DNA of 60,000 nt, from positions 8,248,001 through 8,308,000 of the forward strand of contig NC_088300.1 of the NCBI RefSeq assembly GCF_032854445.1. The letters are read 5' to 3'. Under the pieces are notes generated by a model. The model did not search any database. It was not told the origin of the DNA and saw only the letters and a program-made list of their open reading frames with translations. The translations under genes were made by a program, and so were the position numbers. Every line of letters starts with the position of its first letter. The stretch's first letter is position 1. The DNA comes from Liolophura sinensis. Taxonomy: Eukaryota > Mollusca > Polyplacophora > Chitonida > Chitonidae. Shown here piece by piece: positions 1-15,300 of the stretch.

Positions 1-3000
1 CTGTGTGTCTTCCAATCTCAAAAATCTCATTAACAAAACGGTTGAAAAACACATATCACAGGATTTATATGTATCACATGATCCAAGATGGATTTTAAAG
101 GATTTTATCCAATTCAAATTACTCTGCAGGCTTATCTGATTACCCTCTTAAATAAAGATTTCATTTTCATCACCATACACAGAAAATACAGCTTCTGCGA
201 CTAGATAAAATTTATAAAAGAGTGTGGAGGATTTAGTGGACAGAACGTAGATATTTTATACATGTAGGCTAGAAAGTTTGCCTATAGATGTCCATCATCT
301 GTCCTTCAAACCCTTCCAAGACCAGTGCATGTTGATGTATGTGTGCACTAGAACTCCTTACCATACACAGTTTTCTCTCTCTCCTCCAGTGTTTTCAGTA
401 TGGTCATCAGGTCCTCAAACTGCTGATAATGGGCAATGCCACTCGTGCTGAAATTATTCACAGAACAGTCTTATAACACTAAAGCTGACAAGTAATGGAC
501 TTAACTTTTACAGTCACTTTTAGAGAGTGGCCTAACATACATAAATACCAGACAGCTTCCTAGCTTACTTCATGGGGTGTAAAAATAGCTTTGAACTACT
601 GTTATCCTAAGGCCCCAACCATCTATCCAAAAATTACTGGGGTGGTAATAAAGTAGGCGGCAAATAGTTGTCAAGAAAACTGACTTTGTAGGAGGCAGAG
701 ACAAAATTGGGGTGCTATGCTGGTGTCTTAAGTATGTTCATTGACGACATCATTTCTGAACACCCATAAAACAGAAGAGTTATTAAGAAATAAGAAATGG
801 GCTTAGTGCATGTAGGCTGTGGATACAAGAAAGGGACTGTACTGAGACCTGACCCCATGCAGACTCACCTGAATTCCCTAAGGGCTGTCATGATGGTCAG
901 GCTGTGGATACTGTCCACCAACAACTGACGGTCTTCACCACTTCTGAAGGGAGAGGAGATTACATGTACTCAATGTGTGATAAAGCAGCACAAAACACAT
1001 CAATACATACACTTGTTTACTTCATGGTTGATATGCATATCTCTATGAGTATTGACTTACTCGACAACACCTGTCAAATTTTATTGACAGAACCTATGTA
1101 AAGGCTTAAGAATCCAACGACTTTTCCCTGCAAGACTTGAATCAGAACATTTGAGATCTACTTTCCCTCTTCAGGTCCCTTATTAAGATTTGTCTGATCT
1201 CTTTGTTTGTTTATCTTTTTTACTGGGGTTACATGCCATGCCCCAGAATATTTCACTTTTATGATAATGATCAGGTTTATTGGTGAAGGAAACTAGTAAG
1301 ACCATAGACCCGAAAACCTCTTGACTTATAGCTGTAGTCAAAACAAGAGCTGGATTCAAACACACAGTCTCATTCCTCAGTTTAATATTGTATGTTTAGA
1401 TTATTCACACATACTTAATGGTAGGCAAATAATCCAATGCCAAAACAATTCTGCTTACAAGACATTATAAAGGCCACCTTGGGGAAAATATATCTGTTTC
1501 AGACAATAACAACATCATGTGTTACCACTACAGACTTTACTTCTGGGTTTTAGTTTACCCTGCATGAGATGTGTACACAGTAGCCAGCAGATCATGTGGT
1601 AACTTACCCAGCATGTGATGTGTGCACAGTAGCCAGCAGATCATGTGGTAACTTACCCAGCATGTGATGTGTGCACAGTAACCAGCAGATCATGTGGTAA
1701 CTTGCCCAGCATGTGATGTGTGCACAATAGCCAGCAGATCGTGTGGTAACTTACCCAGCATGTGATGTGTGCACAGTAGCCAGTAGATCATGTGATAACT
1801 TACCCAGCATGTGATGTGTGCACAGTGGCCAACAAATCATGTGGTAACTTACCCAGCATGTGATGTGTGCACAGTAGCCAGCAGATCATGTGGTAACTTA
1901 CCCAGCATGTTATGTGTGCACAAAAGCCAGCAGATCATGTGGTAACTTACCCAGCATGTGATGTGTGCACAATAGCCAGCAGATCACATGGTAACTTACC
2001 CAGCATGTGATGTGTGCACAATAGCCAGCAGATCATGTGGTAACTTACCCAGTATGTGATGTGTGCACAGTAGCCAGCAGACCATGTGGTAACTTACCTA
2101 GCATGTTATGTGTTCCACAGTAGCCAGCAGACCATGTGATAACTTACCCAGCATGTTATGTGTTGCACAGTAGCCAGCAGATCATGTGGTAACTTACCCA
2201 GTATGTGATGTGTGTACAGTAGCCAGCAGATCAAGTGGTAACTTACCCAGTATGTGATGTGTGCACAGCTGCCAGTAGATTACACAGTGTTTCCACAAGT
2301 CCAAAGTCCAACAAAGCTGCAGCAGCAAATGGAGATGACTCGAATATCTGAAAAGTTGATTTCATTTGATAAGTCTTCGTGCTTTGGTCTATTTATTTTT
2401 ATATGATTATTGTTTAAAGCTATACTGGAGAACTACATGTGTATAGACCATACAAACATCCACATCATATTGCTAGAAGACATGTACCTTGATAAGCATT
2501 ACACTGATCAAATGACTACAGGAGGTGTCACGGACAGTGAGAGCGAGAAAATCAACAGCTTCCATACCCAGAACCAGGATTGTGTTCACATCTTCTAGGG
2601 CTTGAAAAACAAGTGTCAACCAGCATAGAGTGTTTTATGCTGAGTTCAAGAATATTCAACTTCTATGACGAAAGTGAGGTCAATGGGTAGACGAAACTGA
2701 GGTAGAGTGGAGAATTAATTAGACATGAAAAATCATTCACGAAAAATACTGACAATAAAACTAACACCTATGTTTATGGTGGAATGGAAATGTGGATAAA
2801 TCTTATACATACATGTCGTATAATGAGTAAGACATTGTTTTATACATGCTATGAAATACAGACAAATCTCATCACGGTGACGAACAGGGTTAACATACAA
2901 GAACTTACCTGTGAGAGGATGTAGAGTGTGTTGTGACAGAGAGAGGTGTTGGTGACAGTCCTGTCTACTAGAGCCAGCAGTACAGTCAGCGCCCCCCTCT

Positions 3001-6000
3001 GGGTGGGGGACATGCTGCTTACAGGGGACATGTCCATCCTGTCAACACAAACCAAAACATTAAATATACTGTGCAACAGGGGACATGTCCATCCTGCCAA
3101 CACAACCCACAACTTTTACACAAAGTACCAGAGGTTATGTCCATCCTGACAACACAAAACACAGCATTACACTGTGCAACAGTGGATATGTCCATCCTGA
3201 CAACACAAACCACAACATTACACTGTGCAACACAGGGCATGTCCATCCTGGCAACACAAACCACAACATTACACTGTGCAACAGAGGGCATGTCCATTCT
3301 GACAACACAAACCACAACATTACACTGTGCAACACAGGGCATGTCCATCCTGACAACACAAATCACAACATTACACTGTGTAACAGGGGGCATTGTCCAT
3401 CCTGACAACACAAACCAAAACATTACACTGTGCAACAGAGGGCATGTCCATCCTGACAACACAAACCAAAACATTACACTGTGCAACACAGGGCATGTCC
3501 ATCCTGACAACACAAACCAAAACATTACACTGTGCAACACAGGGCATGTCCATCCTGACAACACAAACCACAACATTACACTGTGTAACAGAGGGCATTG
3601 TCCATCCTGACAACACAAACCACAACATTACACTGTGCAACAGAGGGCATGTCCATCCTGACAACACAAACCAAAACATTACACTGTGCAACAGAGGGCA
3701 TGTCCATCCTGATAACACAAACCAAAACATTACACTGTGCAACAGAGGGCATGTCCATCCTGACAACACAAACCAAAACATTACACTGTGCAACACAGGG
3801 CATGTCCATCCTGACAACATAAACCACAACATTACACTGTGCAACAGGGGCATTGTCCATCCTGAAAACACAAACCACAACATTATTCTGTGCAACAGGG
3901 GGCATTGTCCATCCTGACAACACAAACCAAACCATTACACTTTGGAACAAGGAACATGTCTATGCAACTGACAACATTGGCTTGTTAAAAGATTTCCCAT
4001 AATTTTTTATGCCACAAACTAAGTGGTTACAAGAGAGTTTCACTGGTTATGACATGTTTTAGATATACATACACATGCATATTTGGTATACGGTGGTATG
4101 TGATTGGCTAACAAACTGACACACTTACCCCAGGCTTATAGCGACGGTTTGTCCACACACCATGGCAGTGGCCAATTCTATGATCTGTGGGCTGGCTGGG
4201 TACTGTCTGAGCTGGTTACAGACTAACTTAAAGCCCTCTTTCTTGATGAATGCCTCCTGCTGGCTGGGCTGAGCTTTCAGCAAGTAAACACTCAGCAGCT
4301 GCAAATATCAACATAGAATGCCTTCAGAACACAACAGCTGCATATATTAAAATAGAATGCCTTCAGTCATATCTACACATTCAACAACTGCAAAAATCAA
4401 CATGGAATTCCTTCAGCCATATCTACACACTCAACAGCTGCACAAATCAACATAGAATGCCTTCAGTTATGTATGTCTGAACACTCAACAGCTGCAAATA
4501 TCAACATAGAATGCAGCCACTGGCTTGTCTTCAGGGCAGCCTCTGAATATATAAACTCATTAACTTTATTTAAACAGAAGGAAACATTCCTTTCACAACT
4601 TCAAAGGCATAGTAGATGCATTTTTCAAGTCTAACATATAAATCTATCTCTTGTGTGACTGCAAATTACAGTACATTATCCTCCATCTGATTTTACCAGA
4701 CAAATCATTGTGGTTCAACAAAGGAAATACATTAGTAAAAATAAAAACACAAATATGACAAAAACACAAATATGATAGCAACTACCATAAAGATGACAAT
4801 TTCCTGACAAAGGCATAATAATTTAAGACCTCACCTTGACAACGGCCACCCTGATGGTCTCTGACTGATTCTGAGCCAGCACGATGAACACCTCAGGACG
4901 GACTATTTTAGTCAGCGTAGCCAACACCATGTTATCAGGCAAACTGTCCACCACTTCACACAGCAAGCGTAACAGGCCTGCACAAAGTAATCCATAATAT
5001 TAATTCTAACAGCTCCTATACTAGGTCATTACTAATCTGAAAACAGCACAGTCTCTAACAGATTAACTGGAGCTGGATTCACAACTTACCCTGGAAACTG
5101 ATTATTATGCACCTGTTAAGTGTACTAAAAACAAGGCCACATCAGATGATATAGATGATAAAGTACATATAAAGTGCCAAAATAAGCACGCAATGCACAT
5201 ACCGAAAAATTTGAACTAATTTTTCAACTAATGTTCAATGCACGTACACAAAGTGCTCTATAAGATTTACATCATTTCTGGTAGGTCACCAAGAATATTA
5301 ATAATAATAATATTAACAAACTAAGAACCAAACTATCGGTACATATACCTTCACACAGCATTTCCACCCCAGCCTCTCGTGTATCGTTCTGACTACTCAT
5401 ATTTGGATAGGTGAAAGGATAAGGGTCAGGGGGCCCTCTGGTCACATCTTCAGGGATCCCCTCTTGTGCCTCTGTTGTCAGATAATCATCTATTATGACA
5501 GGCGATGAGGCTGTAGAAGAGGGGCCCCCATCATTCTGTGGGATGTGTTCCGGTCTGGCTGTAAACTGTATCGGTAGACATTCTGACGTCAGTGAGTCTC
5601 TCTCCTCAGAGGCCTCCTCAGTTGCCACGGTGATGGGAGGATAGGAGGAGGATCTCTTCCTCCCAGAGACTTCATCCTCAGAGCTGCTCCCCTCACTGCT
5701 GAGAGTCTCAGTCCTCTGTAGGGAGCCTCCCTGAGATCGCTGAATGGCCAAAGGGGCTGAAGTCATGCTCATGGACTTCCTCAAGATGACTGCAAACAAA
5801 ACAATTGCTATTTGTGAAAGTTTGAGAAAGACAAACCATGTACACAGTAGAAAACACTTTTTTAAGGATTTGAGGACCTGTTTTTTTTTTAAATTCTTCA
5901 TACTTGTGTTATACCTTGGCCTAGTTTACAATACTATGTTAAACCAAATATCTTCATGAGTGTTTATAGTCTGACAACAACATTATTCTTAGTTTTTTGT

Positions 6001-9000
6001 GTTGTAAAAGTTGAAATTCGGACACATTTGTCTTATATAACATTGATGAGGGTAACAAAATATTGATTTCTAAAGCCCCAAAATAATCTTTAAGATCATA
6101 TTTCAAGTTAAGGCTGTAGTCAGAAATAACGTAATGGAATCAGCCCTAGGTCTCTGACTGGGACTCCACGATCTGGCCAACAAGTAGAACATATTTAGGC
6201 ACAGACCTGTTCCTGGATCACTCTGTTCAGTATCAATAACATCTCTGCTGGATATAGTCCGGGATACTCTTCTGTTAGCGTGGATCTCAGCCATTTGTTT
6301 CTCAGGGACAGCTGGAGCATCTGCAATCATACGTGTGTGCGTAAGTACACGTATTTATATAACAATCGTACACATTTTACCATGGTCTTTCAGTATGGAG
6401 GAATGAAATATAAATATAAATATATTATATCTTGTTCCATAAACTTAAACAATATAAATCTCTAGTATAAAGTAAAATTGAGATTTGAATCCCATTTTCA
6501 ACATCTTAATACTCCAGTATGAAGCTAAACAAAAACCAGCTTGGGCAAATGAAATACTGGACGCTCTTGCTTCTTGATCACAAGCTGTGTAATCTGCTCT
6601 TGTCCGAGTTTGGCATCTGGGATGATTTTTTTTATACAACAGGCCTTGTCAAGTGACAGATAAAATGTTTGAAGTACATTAATAATTTGCATTTTAGAAA
6701 CTTAGAAACTGTGGCAGATTTTGCAGGGCATGTACGTGAATCACTGAAAATTACACATGTGTATTTACTGGTTTTGTTCTTTTTGTAAAGTGAGGATTTA
6801 CTCTGTGGGTAACATCTGGATGTGAACTCTGATCCCCTCATTTTAGACACTAGTACTCAGGGTTAAGAAGGATTTTCAACTTTCCCACGTAAGTACAACA
6901 GCAATATTAGAGCAATAAGTCCAAAGCTGCAATAACAAGCTGATAAGCATTTACACTCATCTGACCAAAGCGACCAAATAGTACTCGACTCACTCCACCA
7001 GAGATTGAAGAAGTATTCCTCCTTCTGATTGTGCACGTATGTGTTGACAGCTGGATGCATAATTAGCAGAAAGTCAAACACTGAGATGATCATGTGCGAA
7101 TCCGGCGGCTGTCCCATCATGCTCCTGGTGATACTGACAACTGATTGGCTGACGGCAGGGGGAAGGGCAGGTAAACCTTCTTGTAACCTTTCCTGGAAAG
7201 AGCATGGGTGGAGAATCATAACTTACTTCAAGCTCTCTTTTTGAAAATTACTCCACTGTCCGATTCCATACAACTACTTCTGAATTAAGTCAACTTTAAA
7301 ATCTCAACACAATGGTTACTTTTTGCCCCTGGAAGTTAAGATTTTGACACATCTGCCTTAATGTAACACTGATGAGGTGGTAAAAATGTTAATTTCTACA
7401 GCCCAAAAAATAAGCTCTAAAATCATATTTCAAATTTTGACTTAAGTCAGAAATGGTTGTGAGGAATTGGTTCCAGATCTTTTTGGTCTGACCAGAGGTG
7501 GCCATAACCACCATGTGTTACCTGTCTAAGCCATTCAATCACACTGTCTCCTATAAAACATGAGGTAGCATACTTGCTCATGCAAGAACAAATCTGATCT
7601 CTATCCTTATCAAACATTAACAGACATACAGTATATGTATGTGATAAAACTGTTACTAAATTCACCTCAAATGAAAGGACGTTCTATAATGTCAAAACAA
7701 CATGTACTGGACTGTTAATGATTACTACAGGAGTCTAAGTAACGGACACATCTCATTCCTGTCCATTCCAGTATACAGTGTTGTGACACATGGTGCTGAC
7801 TTCCCTTCGTGCTCGTTTAATTCTCCTTTACCAGAGTAATCACCAATGTGGTAGGATTTTTTGGCTATATCACATCTATACTTGTGATTTATTGTGTAAT
7901 TATGTCTGGGATTTGGCTAACAAATCTTCAGTTTATATCACTGACATCAGAGACATAAAAACCTGACAAACCTGATAGATGAGGAATATCTTGTGAGTGA
8001 TGCTGGCCGACTGGAACTGTTTGACATTGAACTCCTGATGGGGATGGTCATCTCGCACTAGCAGCTCTAGGCCCGCAAAGAGGGTCTCCATGAGCAGGGG
8101 AGACAATCCTACCCAGATTCTCCAGGCCAAAAGAAGTTCAGCCACAACCTTGACATTCCTCACTAATGCTTCGGTGTTCCTCCTCAGTACGTAGCGGCCA
8201 CCGACACGATCATATCTCAAAATGGACTCTGTTGTACAGGAGTCAAATAATACCTAAAATAATATCATAGATTTTATTAATATTTTGAGATCCATCCATA
8301 TCTGGTATGTAGCAAAACTAAGTTGAAGTTCAACCAATCCAAATATACACATATATACTGTACCTTGAGGGTGTAACTGCCCACATGGCACCGTGAACTG
8401 GTTAGACATTTGGCCAGCATAGCATAACCTGACATCTCATCACACTGCACAGACAAGCTGGGCATATGTTGTAACAATGTCAACAGAAGACGAGTCACCA
8501 GGGCATGCAGCTGCTCGGTCAACGCCAGGCCTTCAGTTACCTCCCCTGACTCACTGACAGGATGCTCAAAAATCTGCCCAATGAAAATGTGTAATGTAGA
8601 TGAGGGAAATGATTCAACTGCACAGATATGAAAATATTACCACACTGCAAAATGAAGCAAAATGAATATATACCTTTAAACCTTATCCTCATGTAAAATT
8701 ACTCTTTTTACTACATGCAGCATCAAGGAAAAAGAGACACTAAATACAAATATCACTGAAACTGTACCTTTGCCACCAAAAAGAGGAACACCCCTATTCC
8801 TCCTGCATGCTGAATGGATTGTTCCAGTCTCTGTCTGACCTTTGGCTTCAGCTGACCTGTGATAAAGGCAGGTGTAACAGTTGGGCGTTGTTGGAGCAGC
8901 CTATTTTCATTGACAGCTGATGGGGTCGGTCCTGCAATGTTTCCTGTGGCAGCAGATAGATCTAGTTGTTTTGTCGGTGGGTACATAGAGAAAAGTTGGC

Positions 9001-9279
9001 AGGTCTTGGGAGAGTACATAAGGATCAGAGATTCCTGTAACACATAGGTATACATATATATCTTTATATACATATATATATAGGAAAAAATAATAAAACA
9101 ACTTCTCAACTTTCTACATTCTGTTATATCCAACTGCAGTTTCAAATTTCATGTTATTTTCAAAGAATATGTTTGAAACTGCAGTTGGAATATAACAGAA
9201 TGTAGAAAGTTGAGACGGTGTTTCATTAATTTTTTCCAATGTAAATTCTCCCCACCAGGGAATCTTTCTCTATTTCTTG

Positions 9280-9315
<36 letters not shown>

Positions 9316-12300
9316 CAAATATAAACTTTTAATTACTTAATCCACATTTTGAAATTAACTTTTTCATTCCTGCACAACTTTTTTTGGGTTTAAGTGAGAG
9401 ATAATTTCCAAGTTACAAATGAAGTTTTGCTTTTTAAGATTGACTTGGAATTTTTCATGTGACTTTACAACTGAACTCACCTGTACATCACTCAACATCA
9501 CTGTCCTCAGGCCGACTAGAACATCATGGCTCACAGAAGAGTTGAGGACTATTTTTTTACACAGGTGACTACTGTAGTTGGCCTTGCCACCTGAACAGTC
9601 ACATTTACTGATACTAGTGTTATCAGGTCCTAGGGTATACAGGTGGAAGCAGGTATCACAGGAAAAATTCGACCCTGTAAGAGAAGTAGCAAGTGGTTGT
9701 ATTGTGAACAAACTTTCTATATCTACAACAAAACTGATGACCATACAAGCATACAATTAAACTGTATTCTGCAGTAAAAAATACAAGAAAGGCTAGGTTT
9801 TTAAGGTTCAAAAAGTCAAAATGCCTTAAAACTACAGTTTTCATAAGGCCATAGCAGAGAAGTTATTAAGAAATATAAAATATTTAAAAAAATTTTTTTT
9901 TGCCTTATTTTTTTTCACATTTCTTCACACCATACTATTTGTTTCATAGTACCTTGTAATGTATCCTTTATTCTGTCAAAAATTTTGTCCACATTATGAG
10001 GAGTCATTGAGGACATCTTGTCAGAATCACTCCTCTTTTAATAGTGATTAGTCCAGCCTTCCTCGGCATAGTGTTACCCAGATGTCGGTCCACCTTGGGA
10101 AATCTGAAAATTTGTTTTTTCTGAGCTCAACGTATTATAGGTCTTACCTTTGAAGAGCATAACATTGCCAATACTCATTTTCCCCCTTGTCCAATCAGTA
10201 CTGTCTGTCTCAGTACAATGCCCAATGAGAATGCTAGGTGTCATTGCTGAGACCTTAAGGGCCGGATGATCTAACGGAAATTCTCTCATATCAGAGCCAT
10301 CAATAACGAGGGTGGCCTGAAAATACAGAACATTAAAGCTTTCAATGATTCTAGAATTATATTTCAGAATTTTTACTCCATAATTTGTCAACCTATCCAT
10401 ATTATCCACAAAACTTAGTTTTTGACAGAAAGTACACCCAGCTTCACAAACAGCGTTCCAATTAAACTTTACGACTCTCAAAGTTCTTCAAAACTAAACA
10501 GCATAAAGAATTAAAGTATAAAAAACACACACACTGGTGTTTATATGATGCTGAATTCGCAACAATGAGCAGGAATAATAATAAAGCAAAGAAAAATTGG
10601 TATTTTTCAAGCAGACAATGTTTGTGTTACCTTTCCCACCAGTGTGCTTCCATCCAGCTTCTCTGAGTACATCACCAGCAAATGGTGCCACTTGTTCTGC
10701 ACCAAAACTCCTGACCAATCAAATTCTGTCAAGATATGTTCTCCATCCAACATATCACTTGTCAATCTGCCAGAAATCACGCAACAGAATCAGTAAGTAG
10801 TTATTTACGATCACCGTGTAGCCAAAATAAAATCTGATTATTTGCACATACTGGCACTGTCATGAAAGCAATGTTATTCAAACCTATCATGTAAACATTT
10901 ATTGTTTCATGTGCACATCAGTCATAAGACAACCACAACAACAGCAAAAAACATCAATGTGTGCAGTTGATATCATCATTAGAGATACTCAAACCATCAC
11001 AACAGATGGGACTAACCTGAGAATAACTGAGCCACTTGTCAGATTAACCCAGACTTCCATCAGTTTCTCAGCCGTTCCACGGAGACCACGTGACAACACT
11101 CTCCTGGCATGTTACTCAGGAGGTCAGTCTTCCCTCGCTTTTGGCGGCTTCCAGTTTGATCTGAAGGGAACGCAAATAAGAGAAATATACCATACCACTT
11201 GATCCAATGTTGGAATCAAAATAAACCACTTGCAAGAACAGAGGTCGCTTATTTTGTTGCATCAGCGAAGTCTTTTTCTTTATTAACTAGCCGTGTAAGT
11301 CAGTAGCTTCCAAAAACGTTCTAACAACCACAAAACAGAATGTCTTGAAAAAGTGCAAAAGTCTTGTTAACAGCATTAAAAGACCAACAGAATAGCGGCA
11401 GATGGCACTGTTTATCCACTCATTGATGGAGATCTCATAACACAACCTATAATTCAAAATAGCAAACTATTTTGCATCATTAAATATGGGAACTTAACAA
11501 ATTTGCCAGATGGAGCATAAGGGGGCATTCCATACTACATTCCACATTGGTAAAAGTCTGACAAAGAACGCTACGCATAAGAAATGTAAACTTACCACTC
11601 TGTGCAGAATACAGGCCGCTGGACGCTGACCCTCGTGTGGCCTTGGTGACCTCATCTCCCAGGGCAATCCAAAGTGTCAAGGTGAAGGACACTTGGTATG
11701 TGTGCCAGGGCAAGGTGTCGCTAATGGGTTGATGAAGTGCACATAAGTCCCAGACATTTCCTGCAGCAACTAAAATAATAGCAAGAAAATCTTCTCAAAA
11801 AAAAAAGGACCATCTGTTTAATATAAACAATTTATATTATATTTTGTACATTTTTAATTGTAAAGTTCATATGCTAAATCAAAACTGTTCTATATATTAT
11901 TATTCAGGTATTCATCTTGTTAGATGTGTCAATGATAACAGCTACTTGTGAGCTCTAGTACTTTATATCTTGTCGTTCAAAAGACATTGAATAAATTATC
12001 TTATCTTTTACTGAATTTTTTGTTAATTCAGTATGACAATCTCCCCATGCTGAACACTATTCACATATAAAAGAGCCATCACTTTGAATGCAACATCAGC
12101 ACTATAATACTTCAAATGGCCATAATTACCCACAGAAAACAGCCTTTGCCATTCTCACATAAATCTTTTACCATTCATATTACAAGTTACCTCGTCCCTG
12201 CCAGCTTGATACAAAATTTTATCCTGTTTCCTGGCCAAAACACCATACAACAGCAAAGCGGGAAGTGTGGCATTCACAAAGAAACAGTACAAAATTCAGA

Positions 12301-15300
12301 ATCAAAAAGCAGGGATAGGATAACATACATAGTGTCTGCAATGCGGCGCTAAAATGTAACACTGGAGACCTCGATTTCAGTAAAAAATGGTTTACATTTT
12401 TGCAATTAGCGTATAATGTATGGTCATATTTCACAGAAATCTGACTATAAAAAACACAGAATAGTGACATTACCACCAAACAAAAAGGTATTTGAGACAT
12501 TTCACAATGTTCAAAATGTCAACTGATTTAGGCCTACAAATATACTGCTAACTAAAATTCTCTGTAAGCGCTTAGCATTCACAAGTAACCCAGTAGACTA
12601 CTACATAACCCATCAAAGAATTTATCCAGCCCTAGTCAATCTGTGTCGAGTCTGACCTGTAAAGTCAAAACAATCAGAAAATAGAATTGGGATATGGACT
12701 GCAGGAATTCAGGTCACAATGTGACGTCAAATATAGGTTTGCCAAAAGACTGATGTCGGGACAGTTCAACTTTTGCAAAATATAAATGTAAAATGATAGT
12801 GTTCTATTTTACTCATAATTTTGTGGCAATGGATATTCAACTTAACGATGTTACATCTGGAGAAAATCAGCAACAGATTTGGTTGTCTCAGTAGCCGTTG
12901 AAAGTCACAAAAGAGGTCCTTTTGTCCACTTGCAGTGAATTTATGCAAAGTTGTACGGTAGGTCTACATGTAAGTTGTGAGTTTTGCTGCTGGATATGTG
13001 AGGCTGATAGGGAGCTTTCTGTGGGAGTCCTAGACTGGTCAGGGTTCTGCTGAGGATGACCCAGGTAAAGTCCTATCACCAATGTTACTGCATGGTCAGA
13101 AATAAAACAGTAATCTGTCCAGTGGTAGGCAGAGGTAGGCCTACCATGAAACCTGTACCGATAAATTTCTTCAAAACTGTTGCATTTACCTGAACTTTAA
13201 AATTCTACCACTTTTCTACTTACTTTACATATTTTACTTACTTTTGATAATATTTTCCACTTACGGACACTTTATTTTTTGTCTACATCTGGAAATTATT
13301 GCAAGTTGCGAATGGCTTGACAGCTCCGTTTGGCAGGGACATGCCATTGCAATGTGCTATGAACATTTACCGCACTACATGTGACTGCTCTCAACCAATG
13401 GTTAGCCTAGAATTTACAGTGTTTAGAAAAAATAAACTTATATACTCACGGACTGACGGCACTCACCTGTTTTCTGTGCTCCTCTGATCTGACCTGGGGG
13501 ATCAGGCAAAAACGGTACAGGGAAGGAGAGGAAGTAGTGTGGGCTGATAGAGAATGTCTCCACCACAGTCATCAGTGTAGAGAGCAATGCAGACTGAAAT
13601 AAAGCACACAGAACACTGTAGTGCATGAAATGCTGTTAGAACACAGAACCTCAGGCTGGTGTCCTGAAGCTCATTTAGCTAAGCAAGCCCTTAACTACCA
13701 CGACAACATATGTTGTAGAGACATAAAGTGCACTTACTTGACTTGATTGGTGTTTTACGCCGTACCCAAAAATATACGACGTCGGCCAGCATTATGGTGG
13801 GAGGAAACCGGGCAGAGCCCGGGGGAAACAGGTTGCTGGAAGACCTTCCCACTTACGACCGGAGAGGAAGCCACCATGAGCTGGACTTGAACTCACAGCA
13901 ACTAAAGAGCACTTAGCTAAGGGCATCATAACTCTAAGTAAACTTTATGAAACTGGACAAGATCAGTCAGAAACAACAATGTGTACAAGAAAGCAGATCT
14001 CAATACCAAAATGGTTATTTGCTTTATTTTTTTTTCTTATTATTTATTTATTTTTTAAATTTACTTACTGTGCTATACCTAACACAACTGTGAGCTGGCA
14101 TCAAGATACAAGGCAGATACATGTACATGTTTTCTTTCAGTTTCTGAACCCTTCAGTGTTCACCAGAATCTCAGACAGAGGTTACTGGCTGAGCTGTACT
14201 GTAGACAATCACAGTGCAGGCCAATGCAGAAGCTTCTTAGATTTCAGCTCTCATTAGCTCAGGTAAAGCTTTAAGGGACATATCGCCAAAAGAAATACAT
14301 ATTTTTTTAGTAGGTTCAGCTAAATACAAAAATGAGCTGCATTTTACTCCTTACTAAACCTCCTGGGCTTTTCCAAAAAATGTCAGTTAAGAGAATTACT
14401 AGGGGAAATCCGTCACTGGTCTAAAATGTCTGCCCAACAAGATATAACATGCAAATGAAGCAGCGCAAAGATTCCCACAATGCACCGTTCACTAATGGAT
14501 CACAAATGTAAACAAAAAAAAAAAATAAGAAAACAAAGAAAGTGCATTATACATGTAAGTCAGGTAAACCAAACATGATCTCCCTTTCTATCGATAATGT
14601 ATTATAAAGTATTCGTAAATGTGAATGATCTGTACAGCAGAACTGAAAATACATGGTAGGCCGTATAATTACAATACAATACCTTGTCTGACATTTGTCT
14701 AGACAAAAAGGGGAGGTAGCCCAGACAAAAACGTCAGTCTCTGGCCATGTTTCTAAATATAGTGACTTGAGTGAGAAGATGGAAAACCCCAGATAAAATT
14801 AATAAAAATAAAGAACACATTTTTCGATGTTGGCAATACATGTATGTCTCTTTAATTAATACATGATGTGGTCTGTCAGGTGTCTGTCTAAAAATGGTGG
14901 TTTCCTCTGAGCCCAAATGCCTCCAACCATATACATGTAAATGACCTAACTATGTTCCTGAATACAGAGCACAAATCAATCAATAAATACATAAATCTCT
15001 AATTGTCAGAAAAATCCTGGACATACCACAGGAGCGGTGGGTGTGTGGAAGAGCTGTAGGAAATGCTGGAGTTCTCTAGAGGTGATCTCATTCTGTGACA
15101 GCAGCTGAACCAGTTCCAGTAGCAGGCCCTGCTTCTCTGAGACAACAAGATATGAACATCATACAAATATACATGTACATGCATGTGTGTTTGTTTAACA
15201 TGTTAAAGATTTATAATATCAGACCAGAGTGACTTAGGCCAAGTAACCTTGGTCCAACATTTTACCACAGAGGCAACATTGGTCTGCCTTCTACAAGAGT

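Noticed and set aside
904-1101. 65-codon plus-strand open frame
   Set aside because: Overlaps LYST exon 27 antisense and has no family features.
1562-2290. CRISPR array
   Set aside because: Regular repeats, but units are fully tandem without unique spacers, inside an intron of a eukaryotic gene; same for all other arrays here.
3019-3950. Long open frames on both strands (up to about 200 codons)
   Set aside because: They are products of the 51-bp tandem unit, whose length is a multiple of three; composition is repetitive and the frames exist on both strands.
5272-5901. 209-codon open frame taken as one exon
   Set aside because: Only 5349-5789 is exon by splice sites and similarity; both ends run into intron, and the apparent membrane segment at its end is intronic.
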